64,000 nt of DNA from Aporrectodea caliginosa. Lineage: Eukaryota > Annelida > Clitellata > Crassiclitellata > Lumbricidae. The notes beneath the pieces are model-generated. The model saw nothing but the letters and a program-made list of their open reading frames with translations. It was not told the DNA's origin and did not search any database. Shown piece after piece: positions 32,601-43,813 of the stretch; positions within the stretch are counted from its first letter, which is position 1; every line of letters begins with the position of its first letter. The stretch covers positions 310,001-374,000 of the forward strand of contig JACEVL010000048.1 in NCBI GenBank assembly GCA_020284085.1, in the 5' to 3' direction. The position numbers and the translations under genes are program-made.

Positions 32601-32752
32601 CTAGATCGGGCTTCAATCCTAGATATTTATTGTAACTTTTCTTCTATGTGAACTTCTGAATCTGTCATCGTCTTCTGTCCACCGCAACGCTCGAAAGGAA
32701 ATTGAAGCTGCCCTCAAAGACATGGATGGTTTTGTTCTCTTTTTCTGTGTTT

Positions 32753-32914
32753 TTATCCATCTAGTTTAACTTACGGAAATCTTGCTTGCTTGAATATATG
32801 TAACTTTGTAACTATGTTTGAGCCACAGGCTAAAAAGTCAAATCTTGCGACGACTCATTCGATCACTTACAATCATTCAATCGTCATGAAACTTGGCAGA
32901 TAGACTCGCCCTCG
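32753..32914 (+). repeat. Direct repeat, copy 2 (partner 30012-30178)
   Basis: Second copy of the 165-bp sequence. Copy 2 has AATATATGTAACTTTGTAACT where copy 1 has extra CTTGC units. It is preceded by the block 32615-32745 that recurs inverted at 17845. Confidence 0.88.
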
Positions 32915-32973
32915 GCGACTGGAAGCGCTAAAAGTGGAAGATGGACTCCTCTACCCAAAGCTTACAGCTTGAC

Positions 32974-33905
32974 TTATGGCCTTGGCGATGCTCCCGCACG
33001 CATAAGCCGCTCGTTTATGGAAGACCTCCATCCTTCTCTGTTGTATGCCCTGTGCATAGCCTCCTGAACCGACCATCCCATTTCTCCACAGTCCTCCTTT
33101 ATCATATCCATCCATCGTTTCTTCTGCCTTCCTCTTTTTCTTTTTCCGTGCACATACCCGTTGAGAGCTATCTTTGGATACCTGTCATTCCCCATTCGGG
33201 TTACGTGTCCAAAGTATCGCAGCCGTCTGTTCTGTATTCTGCTCACTATGTCGTATCGGATGTTTAGTCGGTTGTGTATCTCTTTATTCCTTATCCTGTC
33301 TCTTCTTGTGACTCCTTCAATCCTTCGCAAGCACGCCATTTCAAAGACCCTCAGCCGCTGTTTATGTGTCTCCTTCAATGTCCAGGTCTCCGAATTGTAG
33401 AGCAATGCGCTCAGCACTAGTGTTTCATATAACCTGACCTTTGTACCTCTGCTTATTTCTCTCGAGCTCCAGACCTTCCCCAGCGCCTGCCATATTCCTC
33501 TTGCCAATCCGATTCTTCTTTCTATATCTCTCCCCGATCCTCCCTGTGTACTGATGCTTCCCCCAAGGTAAACAAAGCTGTCCGTCTGTACTAGCTGTTG
33601 TCCATCCACATTTAGTATGAACTTCTTGTCTCCGCCTCCTACAAGTTGACTTTCTGTTTTCGCTACATTGATCGCCATACCCATCCTTTTACTCACTTCC
33701 ACTACTCTTGTCACTACCTCCTGTAGTCCCACCACCTGCTCTGCCAACAGTGCTATGTCATCCGCAAATCTTAGATCACCTATCAATTCTCCTCCAATCA
33801 CAGCTCCTTCGTCTGTTCCTTCCAGGGCCCTAGCCATGATCAGTTCCAGAAATATGGCAGAAATACAGCAGAAAGGTTTATAGCAAGAAATTCGTTTTTG
33901 TAAAC
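32974..33905 (-). pseudogene. Non-LTR reverse transcriptase fragment, type A relative
   Basis: Minus-strand frame of about 300 codons with no stops: LRFADDIALLAEQVVGLQEV (catalytic FADD), MGMAINVAKTES, DSFVYLGGSISTQGGSGRDI, LLYNSETWTL, FEMACLRRIEGVTRRDRIRN, LRYFGHVTRMGNDRYP, GRQKKRWMDMIKEDCG and the end. The N-terminal part (from about 33850 upward) is unrelated, so the copy is 5'-truncated. It is distinct from the copies at 27511 and 28847 but of the same superfamily. Confidence 0.88.
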
Positions 33906-33960
33906 GGAAGGTCGAAAATGTCAACAGTACTACTTAAAACTAAGCGTAGGTCATTCTGCT

Positions 33961-33961
33961 T

Positions 33962-34000
<39 letters not shown>

Positions 34001-34167
34001 GTCGTCGTCGTCGTCGTCGCCGTCATCATCATCATCACCATCACCGCTACCACAACTGCCACCACCACCGCCACCACCACCACCGCCATCATCATCATCA
34101 TCACCACCACCAACACCACTACCACCACCACCACCACCACCACCACCACCACCACCACCACCAAAAC

Positions 34168-34209
<42 letters not shown>

Positions 34210-34286
34210 TATCATCATCGTCTTCATCATCATTATTATCATAATCACCACCACCACTAACATCATCACCACCACACCACCAAGAC

Positions 34287-34362
<76 letters not shown>
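33961..34362. repeat. Compound ATC/ACC microsatellite (left flank)
   Basis: About 400 bp of ATC, CGT and ACC units. Open frames of Ser/Pro or Asp/Val repeats are artefacts. It stops exactly where a GGCGC-rich element begins; the same ATC array resumes at 37500. Confidence 0.96.
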
Positions 34363-34940
34363 GGCGCCGTAACAAAACGGCGCAGAACAAAACGGCGCAG
34401 ACATAACGGCGCAGACAAAATGGCGCAGACAGAACGGCGCAATTCAAAGTACCCCGACAAAACGGCGCAGACAATACGGCGCAGTACAAAGATTATGATA
34501 CCCGCGCAGTACAAAGATTATGATACCCGCGCAGTACAAAGATTATGATACCCGCGCAGTACAAAGATTATGATAACCGTTTAATGATTGTTTGCTTATT
34601 CGCGATAAAAAAAGTGCCGCCCGACCTGATTAGCTGAGTTCTACTACATAGACCTGCTCGATTGAAATTAATTAAGGCCTAATTATAAAGAAGACTTGCT
34701 CACAACGTTAACATTTAGACTGGCTTTTTATGCCATCGTATGAACTATAAGACTTGTTGAAGTTCAAGTTACTTAATTACTTCTTTATATAGTATATATT
34801 TTAGTATATTTTTATGCTTCTACTATTATGACAACGTATGAACTATGAACTATAAGACTTGATGAAGTTTCTCAGTTATTTCTAGTATATATTTTATGTT
34901 AAAATTTTTGCTCCTTCTACTGTTAAACTACTATAAACTA

Positions 34941-35470
34941 CTAGATATTTGCCCGTCCTAAGACGGTTATAGGAAAATGGACGAAATGTGTTTATTCCAA
35001 TGCCTGACATTATTAAAGACCTTCAGAGTTCATGCATTTGCGAAAATCTCATTGTAAACAATGTTTTTCGTAAAGATCTTTTCGTTGTTTTGAAGTTTTC
35101 CTTGAAGATTGCCTTCTTTGATAAAAACTTTCAACTCGTGTGGATTCTTAGATCTTGATAACGAAACGTAAAGTTGGCCATGAGAAAAGACTGGCTCATT
35201 CAAATGGACACCTACATATTCAAATGTTTGCCCCTGAGATTTGTTGATGGTCATTGCATATGCGGGAATGATTGGAAATTGGCGTCGTTTCAAGATAAAT
35301 GGAAGATTGATTTCACTTGGTGCCAAATCAATTCGTGGAATAAAAACCACATCGCCTCTGTTGCATTGAGAAACAATTTCTGCTGTGATGAAATCATGAA
35401 ATGATTGTGAAGCGATCTGATGACCAACCGGGTTCCGTTGCAAAGTCATTTTAAAGTGACAATATCAAAT
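34941..35470 (-). mobile_element. 5'-truncated Helitron with intact 3' end
   Basis: On the minus strand the 3' end has hairpin CCGTCTTAGGACGG, a spacer GCAAATAT and CTAG (34944-34941) before a T. The helicase C-terminus lies directly upstream. The 5' half is missing. Confidence 0.8.
35030..35449 (-). pseudogene. Helitron helicase C-terminal fragment
   Basis: A 139-codon minus-strand frame with [40 protein letters not shown] and [17 protein letters not shown]. These are the last Pif1-type helicase motifs (TINKSQGQT and YVSLSR) that end Helitron Rep/helicase proteins. The first 1000+ residues, including the rolling-circle nuclease, are absent. The Met at 35449 is internal. The stop at 35030 lies 86 bp before the Helitron 3' terminus, as expected. 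Confidence 0.9.
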
Positions 35471-35792
35471 AATTTAGCAACGTAAACTACCGACTTTACC
35501 CAGATTAGATGGTCTGAAATCGGCCGATTCAAACCCAATTTTTCGATTAGTGAGAATAATATGGTAAGAAGCGCTTTAAAATCCCTCAAATATGAGGATT
35601 GCATATACTAACGAAGGAAGTAAAGAACTGGGATGGCAATCCGAAAAGGTACAAATGTTGGAAAGTACGAATTTCAGATATTAATCGTAACTTAAAAACA
35701 TAGAAGAGAATTTTAAAACATAGAAAATGTCAAACTAAACTTTGCGTCGCCCCCTCTAACGAATTCGTTTTTACCATAATGTAAATGTTTTT

Positions 35793-35852
35793 TCTCACCA
35801 GCTTCGCTGGATTCGCTAGGGGCAGCACGAGTCCAGCTACGCTGGACTCGTG
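35793..35852. other. Two adjacent perfect hairpins
   Basis: CCAGCTTCGCTGG (5-bp stem) is followed by ATTCGCTAG. Next comes a 12-bp perfect stem, CACGAGTCCAGC-TAC-GCTGGACTCGTG. The first hairpin plus CTAG resembles a Helitron end on the plus strand, but the next base is G, not T. A structural signal of unknown role. Confidence 0.7.
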
Positions 35853-35914
35853 TTGACTCTCTGGCGTGTATATTCATTGGCCGGTATTAGAGAGCGCTCG
35901 AGACAATCTTGTCC

Positions 35915-36050
35915 CCATCCCGCCCCGCAAAAGGTAAGTCTTCCCCATCCCCACCCCATCCCCGCAAGTTTTGTCCCCATCCCCACCCCATCCCCGCAGG
36001 CTTTCTCCCCGTCCCCACCCCATCCCCGCAGGACAGCATCACATTCCCCG
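35915..36050. repeat. C-rich minisatellite
   Basis: Repeats of CCCCATCCCCGCAAG / CCCATCCCCACCCCATCC, about four to five imperfect units of 27-30 bp, strongly strand-asymmetric (C-rich plus strand). Confidence 0.88.
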
Positions 36051-36064
36051 CAAAAAGTTTTCAC

Positions 36065-37005
36065 CCATTAAAATTAAAAAACACCAATTTTAGCTTACAA
36101 AGCTATTTGTATTGCTGATTGCATTAATAAAACGTTATGCAAAAACCTATTATCTTATCGACAGTTTGCATTAACCACGCCCTTACCATTTCTGACTAGT
36201 AAGCTTCAAGAAAAAATCTCCTTCACAAGTTCTCAACTTCACCTGGACTGATTTGGGATTGTACTTGTATAGATCTCTTAAAATGACATGTTACTAGGCT
36301 ACTATGTTAAAAAGTAATTCATCAGCATAGACAAGCTCGTAAAAGGGCTAAATATCACCTTTACTTTAACTGCAATATTACTTTAAGATATTCGGTCACT
36401 TTTTGTTTTGTTAGTAAAACGCAATGCTATTTTACAGAAATAAAATGCTATTTCAAAGTTCTAGTCCATTAAATTTTTATTCTTACCGTATTATCTTTGG
36501 CGCACATGTACACCACACTAATTGCTAAAGTGCATCTAAACTTACTTGTCAACTGAAGAAACGGTCTTGTGAGAAGAATTGAATTCTGGCATTGGTCAAC
36601 CTTTCAAGGTAGGGTATGACCGCAGACTGATTTAACGTGCAATTTCAGCCAGCTAAATAATTCACGTTCGCAAATTACAGACACGCTAATAAAACTGTCA
36701 AATATAACTTTTAGTTTAACTACAATTACTTTTAAAACAAAATTCGGTCGCTTTTTGTTGTTTCAACAATAATTATTAGTTAAAAACAATTCCGTAGACA
36801 GGAAGTAGTTTACCATTGATATGATCCAATGATATCTATATTTAGACCTAAACATAGATATCGATGATACGAGTAAGTAGCGTCAAAAAGCGAATGGAAC
36901 TGGAATTTTAAGTAAGTAAGTAGATGTATCTAGGGAAGTAAATAAATTACTGTATGGTAAATATAATTATAGACAATATGCTGTATAAACCATAAAACTA
37001 CAAGA
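36065..37005. other. No gene seen
   Basis: AT-rich interior of the fold-back-like element. TAAG units near 36870 and 36910 may mark old retroelement tails. No coding similarity. Confidence 0.4.
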
Positions 37006-37006
37006 G

Positions 37007-37185
37007 TTGCCATTACCGCTATTTTATCGCCGGTTCATTCCCCATTACCGCGGTATTGCCGCAATTGTTGTCCCCATTACCGCGGTATTGCCGCAATTGT
37101 TGTCCCCATTACCGCGGTATTACCGCAAATGTTGTCCCCATTACCGCGGGGTTTACCGCGGTTACCGCGGTCTCCCCGCGGGAAA
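37007..37185. repeat. Minisatellite with CCATTACCGCGGTAT units
   Basis: About four to five units of 30-36 bp (TTGTCCCCATTACCGCGGTA, TTGCCGCAATTG). Each holds the palindrome CCGCGG. Confidence 0.9.
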
Positions 37186-37500
37186 TTCCCCATGTCACTC
37201 TCTAGCCGGTATACGGCGCTCGCGCGCCCTATCGACGTGTGTGGTTGTCGACCGCTTCGCGGCGAACGAAATGCGTGCTGCCATCTGGTGAATGACTCTT
37301 GAGAAACATCGTAACACCACGCAACGACTGGGCACGCCGTCACAGAGATTTCTGTGCGTTTATATTATTAATTGTTCTTTGGTTCAGTTTTGCGCCGTTT
37401 CGTCTGCGCCGTTTTATACTGCGCCGTTTTGTTGCTGCGCCGTTTTGTCCTGCACCGTTATGTCTGCGCCGTTTTGTCCTGCGCCGTTTTGTCGGCGCAC

Positions 37501-37583
<83 letters not shown>
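37501..37583. repeat. ATC microsatellite (right flank)
   Basis: About 27 perfect units. It has the same orientation as the left-flank array ending at 34362, as expected if a single array was split. Confidence 0.97.
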
Positions 37584-37585
<2 letters not shown>

Positions 37586-39934
37586 GACCGGCGATCAAAC
37601 GATCGAATTTCCGACGGCCAGCGAGTTTGGTGGACGCCTGCTCAGTTGGTCCGGGTCAAGCTGGCAGCAGATTCAAGTATTCCTTTTCCCTTGTGAGATG
37701 GGCGATAATATTTCTTTGATTGAACGTTCTGTGAGATCAGTAAGTCAATGTGATTAGTTTGCATTGTGTCAGACGAATTTGTAAGTTTCATCTTTAATTA
37801 CTGACAATCGAATCGGAATTGTGAATGCGGATTTCTTTCGTAATGAAAGTTGTGTCGAATTAATTTCTGCAGTTAATAAAAATCAATAAAAATGTCTAAT
37901 GGTTTTATTTCAATGGACGAACATAAAGGTATAAGATAATGTTTTATGCACTTATAAGACTCGAAGAAGAGCAAACGGCTAAGTTAGATTTGCTATTCGC
38001 ACGTCTAGGGTTCGAATCTAGAGCGGAAGATGCTGGTAGCAACAAACCCCGACCCCTCGATAGGTGCCGCTGATTCCAACGGAAGACACGTACATTGCGC
38101 TCAGCCATTCAGAAAACCTGGTAAACCGCTTGGGAAGAACAGTATTTCGCCGCTACCCAGAGGAATGATCCAGACGTAGGCCCAGGCTGGGGCAAAAGTG
38201 GAGAATTGATGATCAACCTCGAGGCGACCGAAGAAGCCCCGTGAAACTGCAAGATTGGCGGGTTATTCTTACTCTCGAATCCCAGTGCACGATTCGTACA
38301 TTCCTATAGGACAAAGCGCTTGTTCGCCATCTTGAACCGAATTTTTTTCAGCATCTTATGCTGTCGCTATCTTTAACCGGTTTATACACCGATCAGCCAA
38401 CTTATCTTTCGTCTATCTTCACCATAACGCAAAATTGTACCCGCTCATTGGACCATCTTTTTCGTATTGTGTCCAAAAGAAAACAGCTGTTCGTGAGTCG
38501 GTCAAAGTCTCCCGAATTTGCGTCACTGCCTACTTGTGTTCCCTTTCGCTGGTTCTGTGATGTTGTTTAAGTCAAAATAAAATCTTTTTCTAATTTTTGT
38601 AAATTCCCGATGCCGTTTTTCAGGTCTCGTGAGTCTCATAGATCTTGACTGCATGACTTTGCCAATAGGACATGATATTTCTCTTAGAGTGACCTTCGAC
38701 GGATGCCTCGCGCATTCAAATAATGGCGCTACAAAAGTTTTCATATCGGATTAGATTTCACTACACTTTTAACTTTTCTACGATACATAAATACACCGAT
38801 TGAGCGCAAGGGCATTACATTGACTGCATGCTTTAACAAACCTTTTACAGCAGGCATATAGATAATCTGTAAGTTTTGGATTTAATTGGTGTATTTTTCA
38901 TGATCACAATCCAATATGCAACTCACTACTGACAATAATTATGAATATTCAGTTCTATCCATGTAGCCTATAATTTATATGTATTAATCGGGACATTAAA
39001 CAATAGCCAGCGTTACCACTCCTTGGATTTTCAATCCAGATCTAGTTTTTTTTATCTTGTCTAGGTATCTAGGTTGTTTGGTCCCGAATCTAGGCTAGGT
39101 CTTTTCATTAAAGTTTTTACGCGTTAAAAGTAACATTCTCAGCAATTCCAATTTCACAAAATAGGCACATCACACACTGCACGGCAGTCAATCCAATCTA
39201 TGTTTTCGATATTAGCCCTAATAGGTTGTATGATTTATAAGTTATCATCTATGGTCTGAATGACGCGATCATCTTAATAGGTCTTATGATCTATCATCCA
39301 TGGTCGTCATATTGAACTTTCTAATTTTTCGAAAACGTAGATCTTATTTGAACTTATTTCTTAACTTCCTGAAGTTCTGTTTGAGTTGTACAGATCAAAG
39401 TTCTTATGTCTTTCGTAATATTGTTGCTTCATCTAATTATTATATAATAGACGATAAGCCGGTAATGGAGTTTTCGTGGAACCTATCTGGGCTGTTATTA
39501 ACATTTAATATGCCAAATTTTATTACATCTTTGATATCATAAATAAACTCGGGTGTTTGAGATGCTGGAATATTAGGACAAAGTCTATCTGTTCGCAGTA
39601 TTACATGATCTTACCCAAAGACAAGCAGAACACAAGGAAAATGCATTCTCTCGTAATGAAATCCATTTCCGCTGAAAATGAAACGAAACGATTGATTTAT
39701 TTCTGCCGTTACAACGCTTCGTACGAACTTGGAGCAGAGACGAAATCCCGAAGTAATAATTATGGCGACCAGAGCGGAGTATTGTGACGTCACAGACTGT
39801 CGTATAGCATAACAATGCTGTGTTGTGTTTCACACAGTGATTGTTATTATACTGTCGAAAACATTTAGCGCTACTATTATTTTGCCCCGAGGTAAAATAC
39901 TGCAGCAGTGAAAAAACGAATTATTATCGGGGAT
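37584..39934. other. No gene seen
   Basis: About 2.3 kb with no recognised exon, element end or RNA. The longest open frames (70-80 codons near 38358, 39300 and 39557) have no family resemblance. Confidence 0.45.
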
Positions 39935-40348
<414 letters not shown>

Positions 40349-40682
40349 TTTTTAAATTATAAAGACAAATGTATTTCTTCAGAAAGCCAACAAACGCTAT
40401 GTACAGACTGATTAAAAGTAACTGTTTTCAATATTTTTATAAGCCTTCGTTCAGTCCTGGGCTACTGTTGTTGCAATCTGTGGTGCCTAAAACAGATAGA
40501 GAGTTTCCAATTTGTAGGGCGACTGATAAGCGTTGTAGAAGATGACTGGTCTCACACTGGTCGCCTGTCGCTGCTGAGATCTTGCGTCCTAGTTCTTGAA
40601 CAAACTGCAGTGATTCTGTGTGCCAGCTTCCTGCAGTTTCGACTGCAACAGGGACGAAATGATGTGATTATTATTATTACTA

Positions 40683-41231
40683 CTAGCAGTTTTTACCCGG
40701 CGTTCGCCCGGGTTTTCCTCAGCGCCCGTGTATTTGAATTTAACGACATCTTCGTCAGCGCCCGTGAATTTGAATTTAACGATGTGCACATTTTCGTGTA
40801 TCCCTCTGGCGAATTTACGCGCTGGCTTGAAATTGTATAAAACAACTCTACGCAAATATATACTCCTGCATATCTAGATTTCAATGGCATTGAAACAGAC
40901 TATGACCACATCGAAACTTTAAATGTCCAAATATCGGAATTTAAGGTAAATTTTGAGTTGCAATAAAGTTGGGTTGAGATCTATAGAAATTCAAATGAAA
41001 ACGTTCGTTAAAAATTTCGTATCCCTAAAGTGTTGCATTGGCGAATTTTTAAATCCGATGACCTATAAATTCAGCCGTGGGCGTGACCACTTCTGATTTG
41101 AAATCAACGGTCATCGTGATTGGTTGCGAATCAGAGCGTTGACCTAGATGCTACGTGTGACGTAAGATTGCATATTAATTTAAGCCTTCGTGACGCGGAC
41201 AAATGGCCATACTACGGCTGCTATTATAAGA
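40683..41231 (-). mobile_element. Non-autonomous Helitron, 549 bp
   Basis: Minus strand: TCTTATAATAGCAGCC start at 41231 after an A. The 3' hairpin CCCGGGCGAACGCCGGG, the spacer TAAAAACTG and CTAG end at 40683, followed by T. Same family as 30220-31368, with a shortened interior; shared inner landmarks include GTGACGTAAG (41159-41168 versus 30520). Confidence 0.93.
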
Positions 41232-41439
41232 TAGCCTCGTCGAAAAAGTTGGAAATTTAAAATGGCCATATATCGGCGTTTAAATAAAATTGCGAGCTGA
41301 AAATAGTCGCGTTGACCTAGACGCGGCGTAATAATGTTTTGTAAATTTTATCAAATCGCTAAAGCGTTCCGTTTCGGAGCCTTTAGCCGGATGGACAAAC
41401 ATACGGAAGGACAGAATAATCCGACTTTGGATTATAATA

Positions 41440-41475
41440 TAGATTATTATTATTATTGGTGTTGTTATTATTATT

Positions 41476-41519
<44 letters not shown>

Positions 41520-41578
41520 TACTAGTTATTATTATTATTAAATATTATTATTATTATTGTTGTTATTATTATTATTTT
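41440..41578. repeat. TTA/CAT microsatellite
   Basis: TTA, CAT and again TTA units. No coding meaning. Confidence 0.95.
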
Positions 41579-41822
41579 TTAGATGGATAACTTGAAATGT
41601 AATTGCTGAACAAATTGTATGCAAAAGATACATAGAGCCTACTTGATGCTACATGAAACATAAGTCGAAGTTCATAACATAGGCCTACATAGTACATACA
41701 TACAAATATACACATAATTATTTAACAGTTTCTAACTAGTCTCGAAGCAACGTGTGATTTTGTGAGACCATTTCAAATCCACAGAAGAGAATAATCCATC
41801 GTAATGACTGTTATTATTTCAG

Positions 41823-41911
41823 ACGCGGAAAGCCCCTCTGTTCGCTGGATGGCGCCACGTGCTCCACACATGCACCCGACGACCCCTCAGATACAATCCC
41901 AGCACACTGAG
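41823..41911 (+). CDS. Candidate proline-rich cytoplasmic exon
   Basis: After a good acceptor (TTATTATTTCAG at 41822) a phase 1 entry gives DAESPSVRWMAPRAPHMHPT, TPQIQSQHTE up to a weak donor GTGTGG at 41912. The frame stays open beyond, into a microsatellite. It is Pro/His-rich like the candidate exon at 4978 (GAPTPSRNQIDIQ), with the same spacing of PQI/NQI and Q. It could be the tail of another plus-strand receptor. The phase at the end would be 0, unlike the other exons. Confidence 0.33.
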
Positions 41912-42011
41912 GTGTGGCCGTCGACTTTCGCTATCGACAGGCGCTATATAAAACAAATAAGACTGTCACACATAAATACATACATACTTACACACATGCA
42001 TACTGTATATA

Positions 42012-42012
<1 letters not shown>

Positions 42013-42081
<69 letters not shown>

Positions 42082-42102
42082 TTGTTGTTGTTGTTGTTGT
42101 TG

Positions 42103-42165
<63 letters not shown>

Positions 42166-42191
42166 GGCCTATTATTATAATTTTATTTATA

Positions 42192-42222
<31 letters not shown>

Positions 42223-42454
42223 TATTATTATTATTTTTTTGCCCTGAGGTATACAGGATCCCTCAGGGACTTGAATATTAACTATAAGAATGTAAAATAT
42301 CCGGAATGGCCCTATTCGTCGGTTTCCTGGCTGGTGAAAGTGCCTCTGAACGCCACCGCATTAAATCGTTGAATTGTTAGCGTGAGGCGTTGGAATAAAA
42401 AGATGTTTCCGGTTGGTCCCCGTGGTGGTGCAGAGCTTTTGTCCCGGAGCTTTG

Positions 42455-42517
<63 letters not shown>

Positions 42518-42577
42518 TTTTTTTTATTTTTTTTTTTAAATTTTTTATGCCCTGAGGTACTTCATTCCCCCAGGGAC

Positions 42578-42619
<42 letters not shown>

Positions 42620-42670
42620 TTATTATTATAATTATTATTATTGTTATCATCATCATCATCATCATCATCA
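42013..42670. repeat. TTA/TTG/ATC microsatellite block
   Basis: Arrays at 42013-42235, 42455-42520, 42577-42670. Hairpin segments with CCCTGAGG...CCCTCAGGG or CCCCCAGGG interrupt them at 42241-42275 and 42549-42580. Confidence 0.95.
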
Positions 42671-43195
42671 ACAACAACAACGACAACAACATAATCGTTG
42701 TCATCATTGAGGCAGAAAGACAGAGAGAAACAAAGACAAAGAGAGAGGACATTCAAATTACCATCCTGATATGAACTGAGTGACTAGCCAAGAATGTGGT
42801 CTATCTGGTGTTGACAACATCTGTCGGTATCGTACTTAGGATCTTTATTCATGTGGACTTTTGACCTTATCAGCTAAATCAATATACGACTGCGTTTTTA
42901 TCTTTCGAACTGGACTGTACTAATTATTTCCTTAGGCGAGGTTATAGTACGAATGTGAGCTAAGTCATATCCGTAAAGTTATTAGTCTGCCAAATCATTC
43001 AATAGACAATATTTGATATACAAATAACACTATAAAATTGTATAACAAAATAAATTAGCTGCCATACCTTGGATTATGATATACTTAAAGTCGACGCGTC
43101 GTGAGCCTATCACAGCTGATTTTCAAACTAGGGGAAAATCCTCACCTTCACCCTCAAATGACGTCCCTAGCTGCAAATCTCGTATAGATAAGCGT
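42671..43195. other. No gene seen
   Basis: AT-rich spacer without recognised features. Confidence 0.45.
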
Positions 43196-43199
43196 TTGT

Positions 43200-43567
43200 A
43201 ATTTATTCTGTTGGACTCCTTGCCCCTAAATATGTATGTTTACACACCAAGATCACGATTGTAAGTGAACTAGCAGCTGAGATATTGAAAAATCTGTATT
43301 TCGGTCGGCCATTTTGGAAGATGGCTGACAATTTCGTGTAGATAAGTGTTTGTAATTTGTTCTCTATTGGAATCCTTGCCTCTAAATATGTATGTTTAGA
43401 CACCAAGATCACGATCTTAAGCGAACTAGAAGCTGGGGATGTTGAAAATCTCCTTTGGTCGGCCATTTTGGAAAATGCTGCGTAATACTCCATGTAGATA
43501 AGTGTATTGTAATTAGTCCCTATTAGAATCCTTATTTGCCCTAATATATGCATATTTAGACACCAAG
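43200..43567. repeat. Dispersed ~170-bp repeat
   Basis: Two to three diverged units (CCTAAATATGTATGTTTA, CACCAAGATCACGATT, GAACTAGAAGCTG, TTTCGGTCGGCCATTTTGG). The last unit breaks off at ACACCAAG (43567) where a LINE starts and resumes at about 48036 with CACGATTCTAA. Confidence 0.88.
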
Positions 43568-43813
43568 AGTCAGCGGGAGCTAGTGGACGTGCAGAGCGCT
43601 CTTCTCATCATCTTTCCTAAATCTCGTCGTCTCCTTTGACATGGCAAAGTCAAACTTTTTCTGGTCTACTCTTCTCAACAACGTGAGTCCGTTCCATTAT
43701 TTTTCGCCACATTTAAACTAATATCCTGCACAATATTCGTCCAGCATCATGCACCCTTTGTTTAACTTTTCATCCCAGCCAGCCATCATCCTCTCCATAT
43801 TCAAGCGCCTAAC

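Larger units (their letters stand above)
34363..37500. mobile_element. Fold-back-like element in an ATC microsatellite
   Basis: The left arm (34363-34570) is a tandem array of about 14-bp units (ACAAAACGGCGCAG), followed by units GATTATGATACCCGCGCAGT. The right arm (37385-37500) is the same unit in reverse complement (CTGCGCCGTTTTGT). ATC arrays in the same orientation flank both ends. Terminal inverted repeats made of tandem units are a fold-back feature. Inside are a Helitron remnant, a perfect hairpin and two C-rich minisatellites. No transposase was recognised. Confidence 0.7.

Noticed and set aside
33918..34514. Frames of Ser/Pro, Asp, Val and Met repeats up to 154 codons
   Set aside because: ATC/ACC microsatellite; every register is open because the unit is three bases without a stop.
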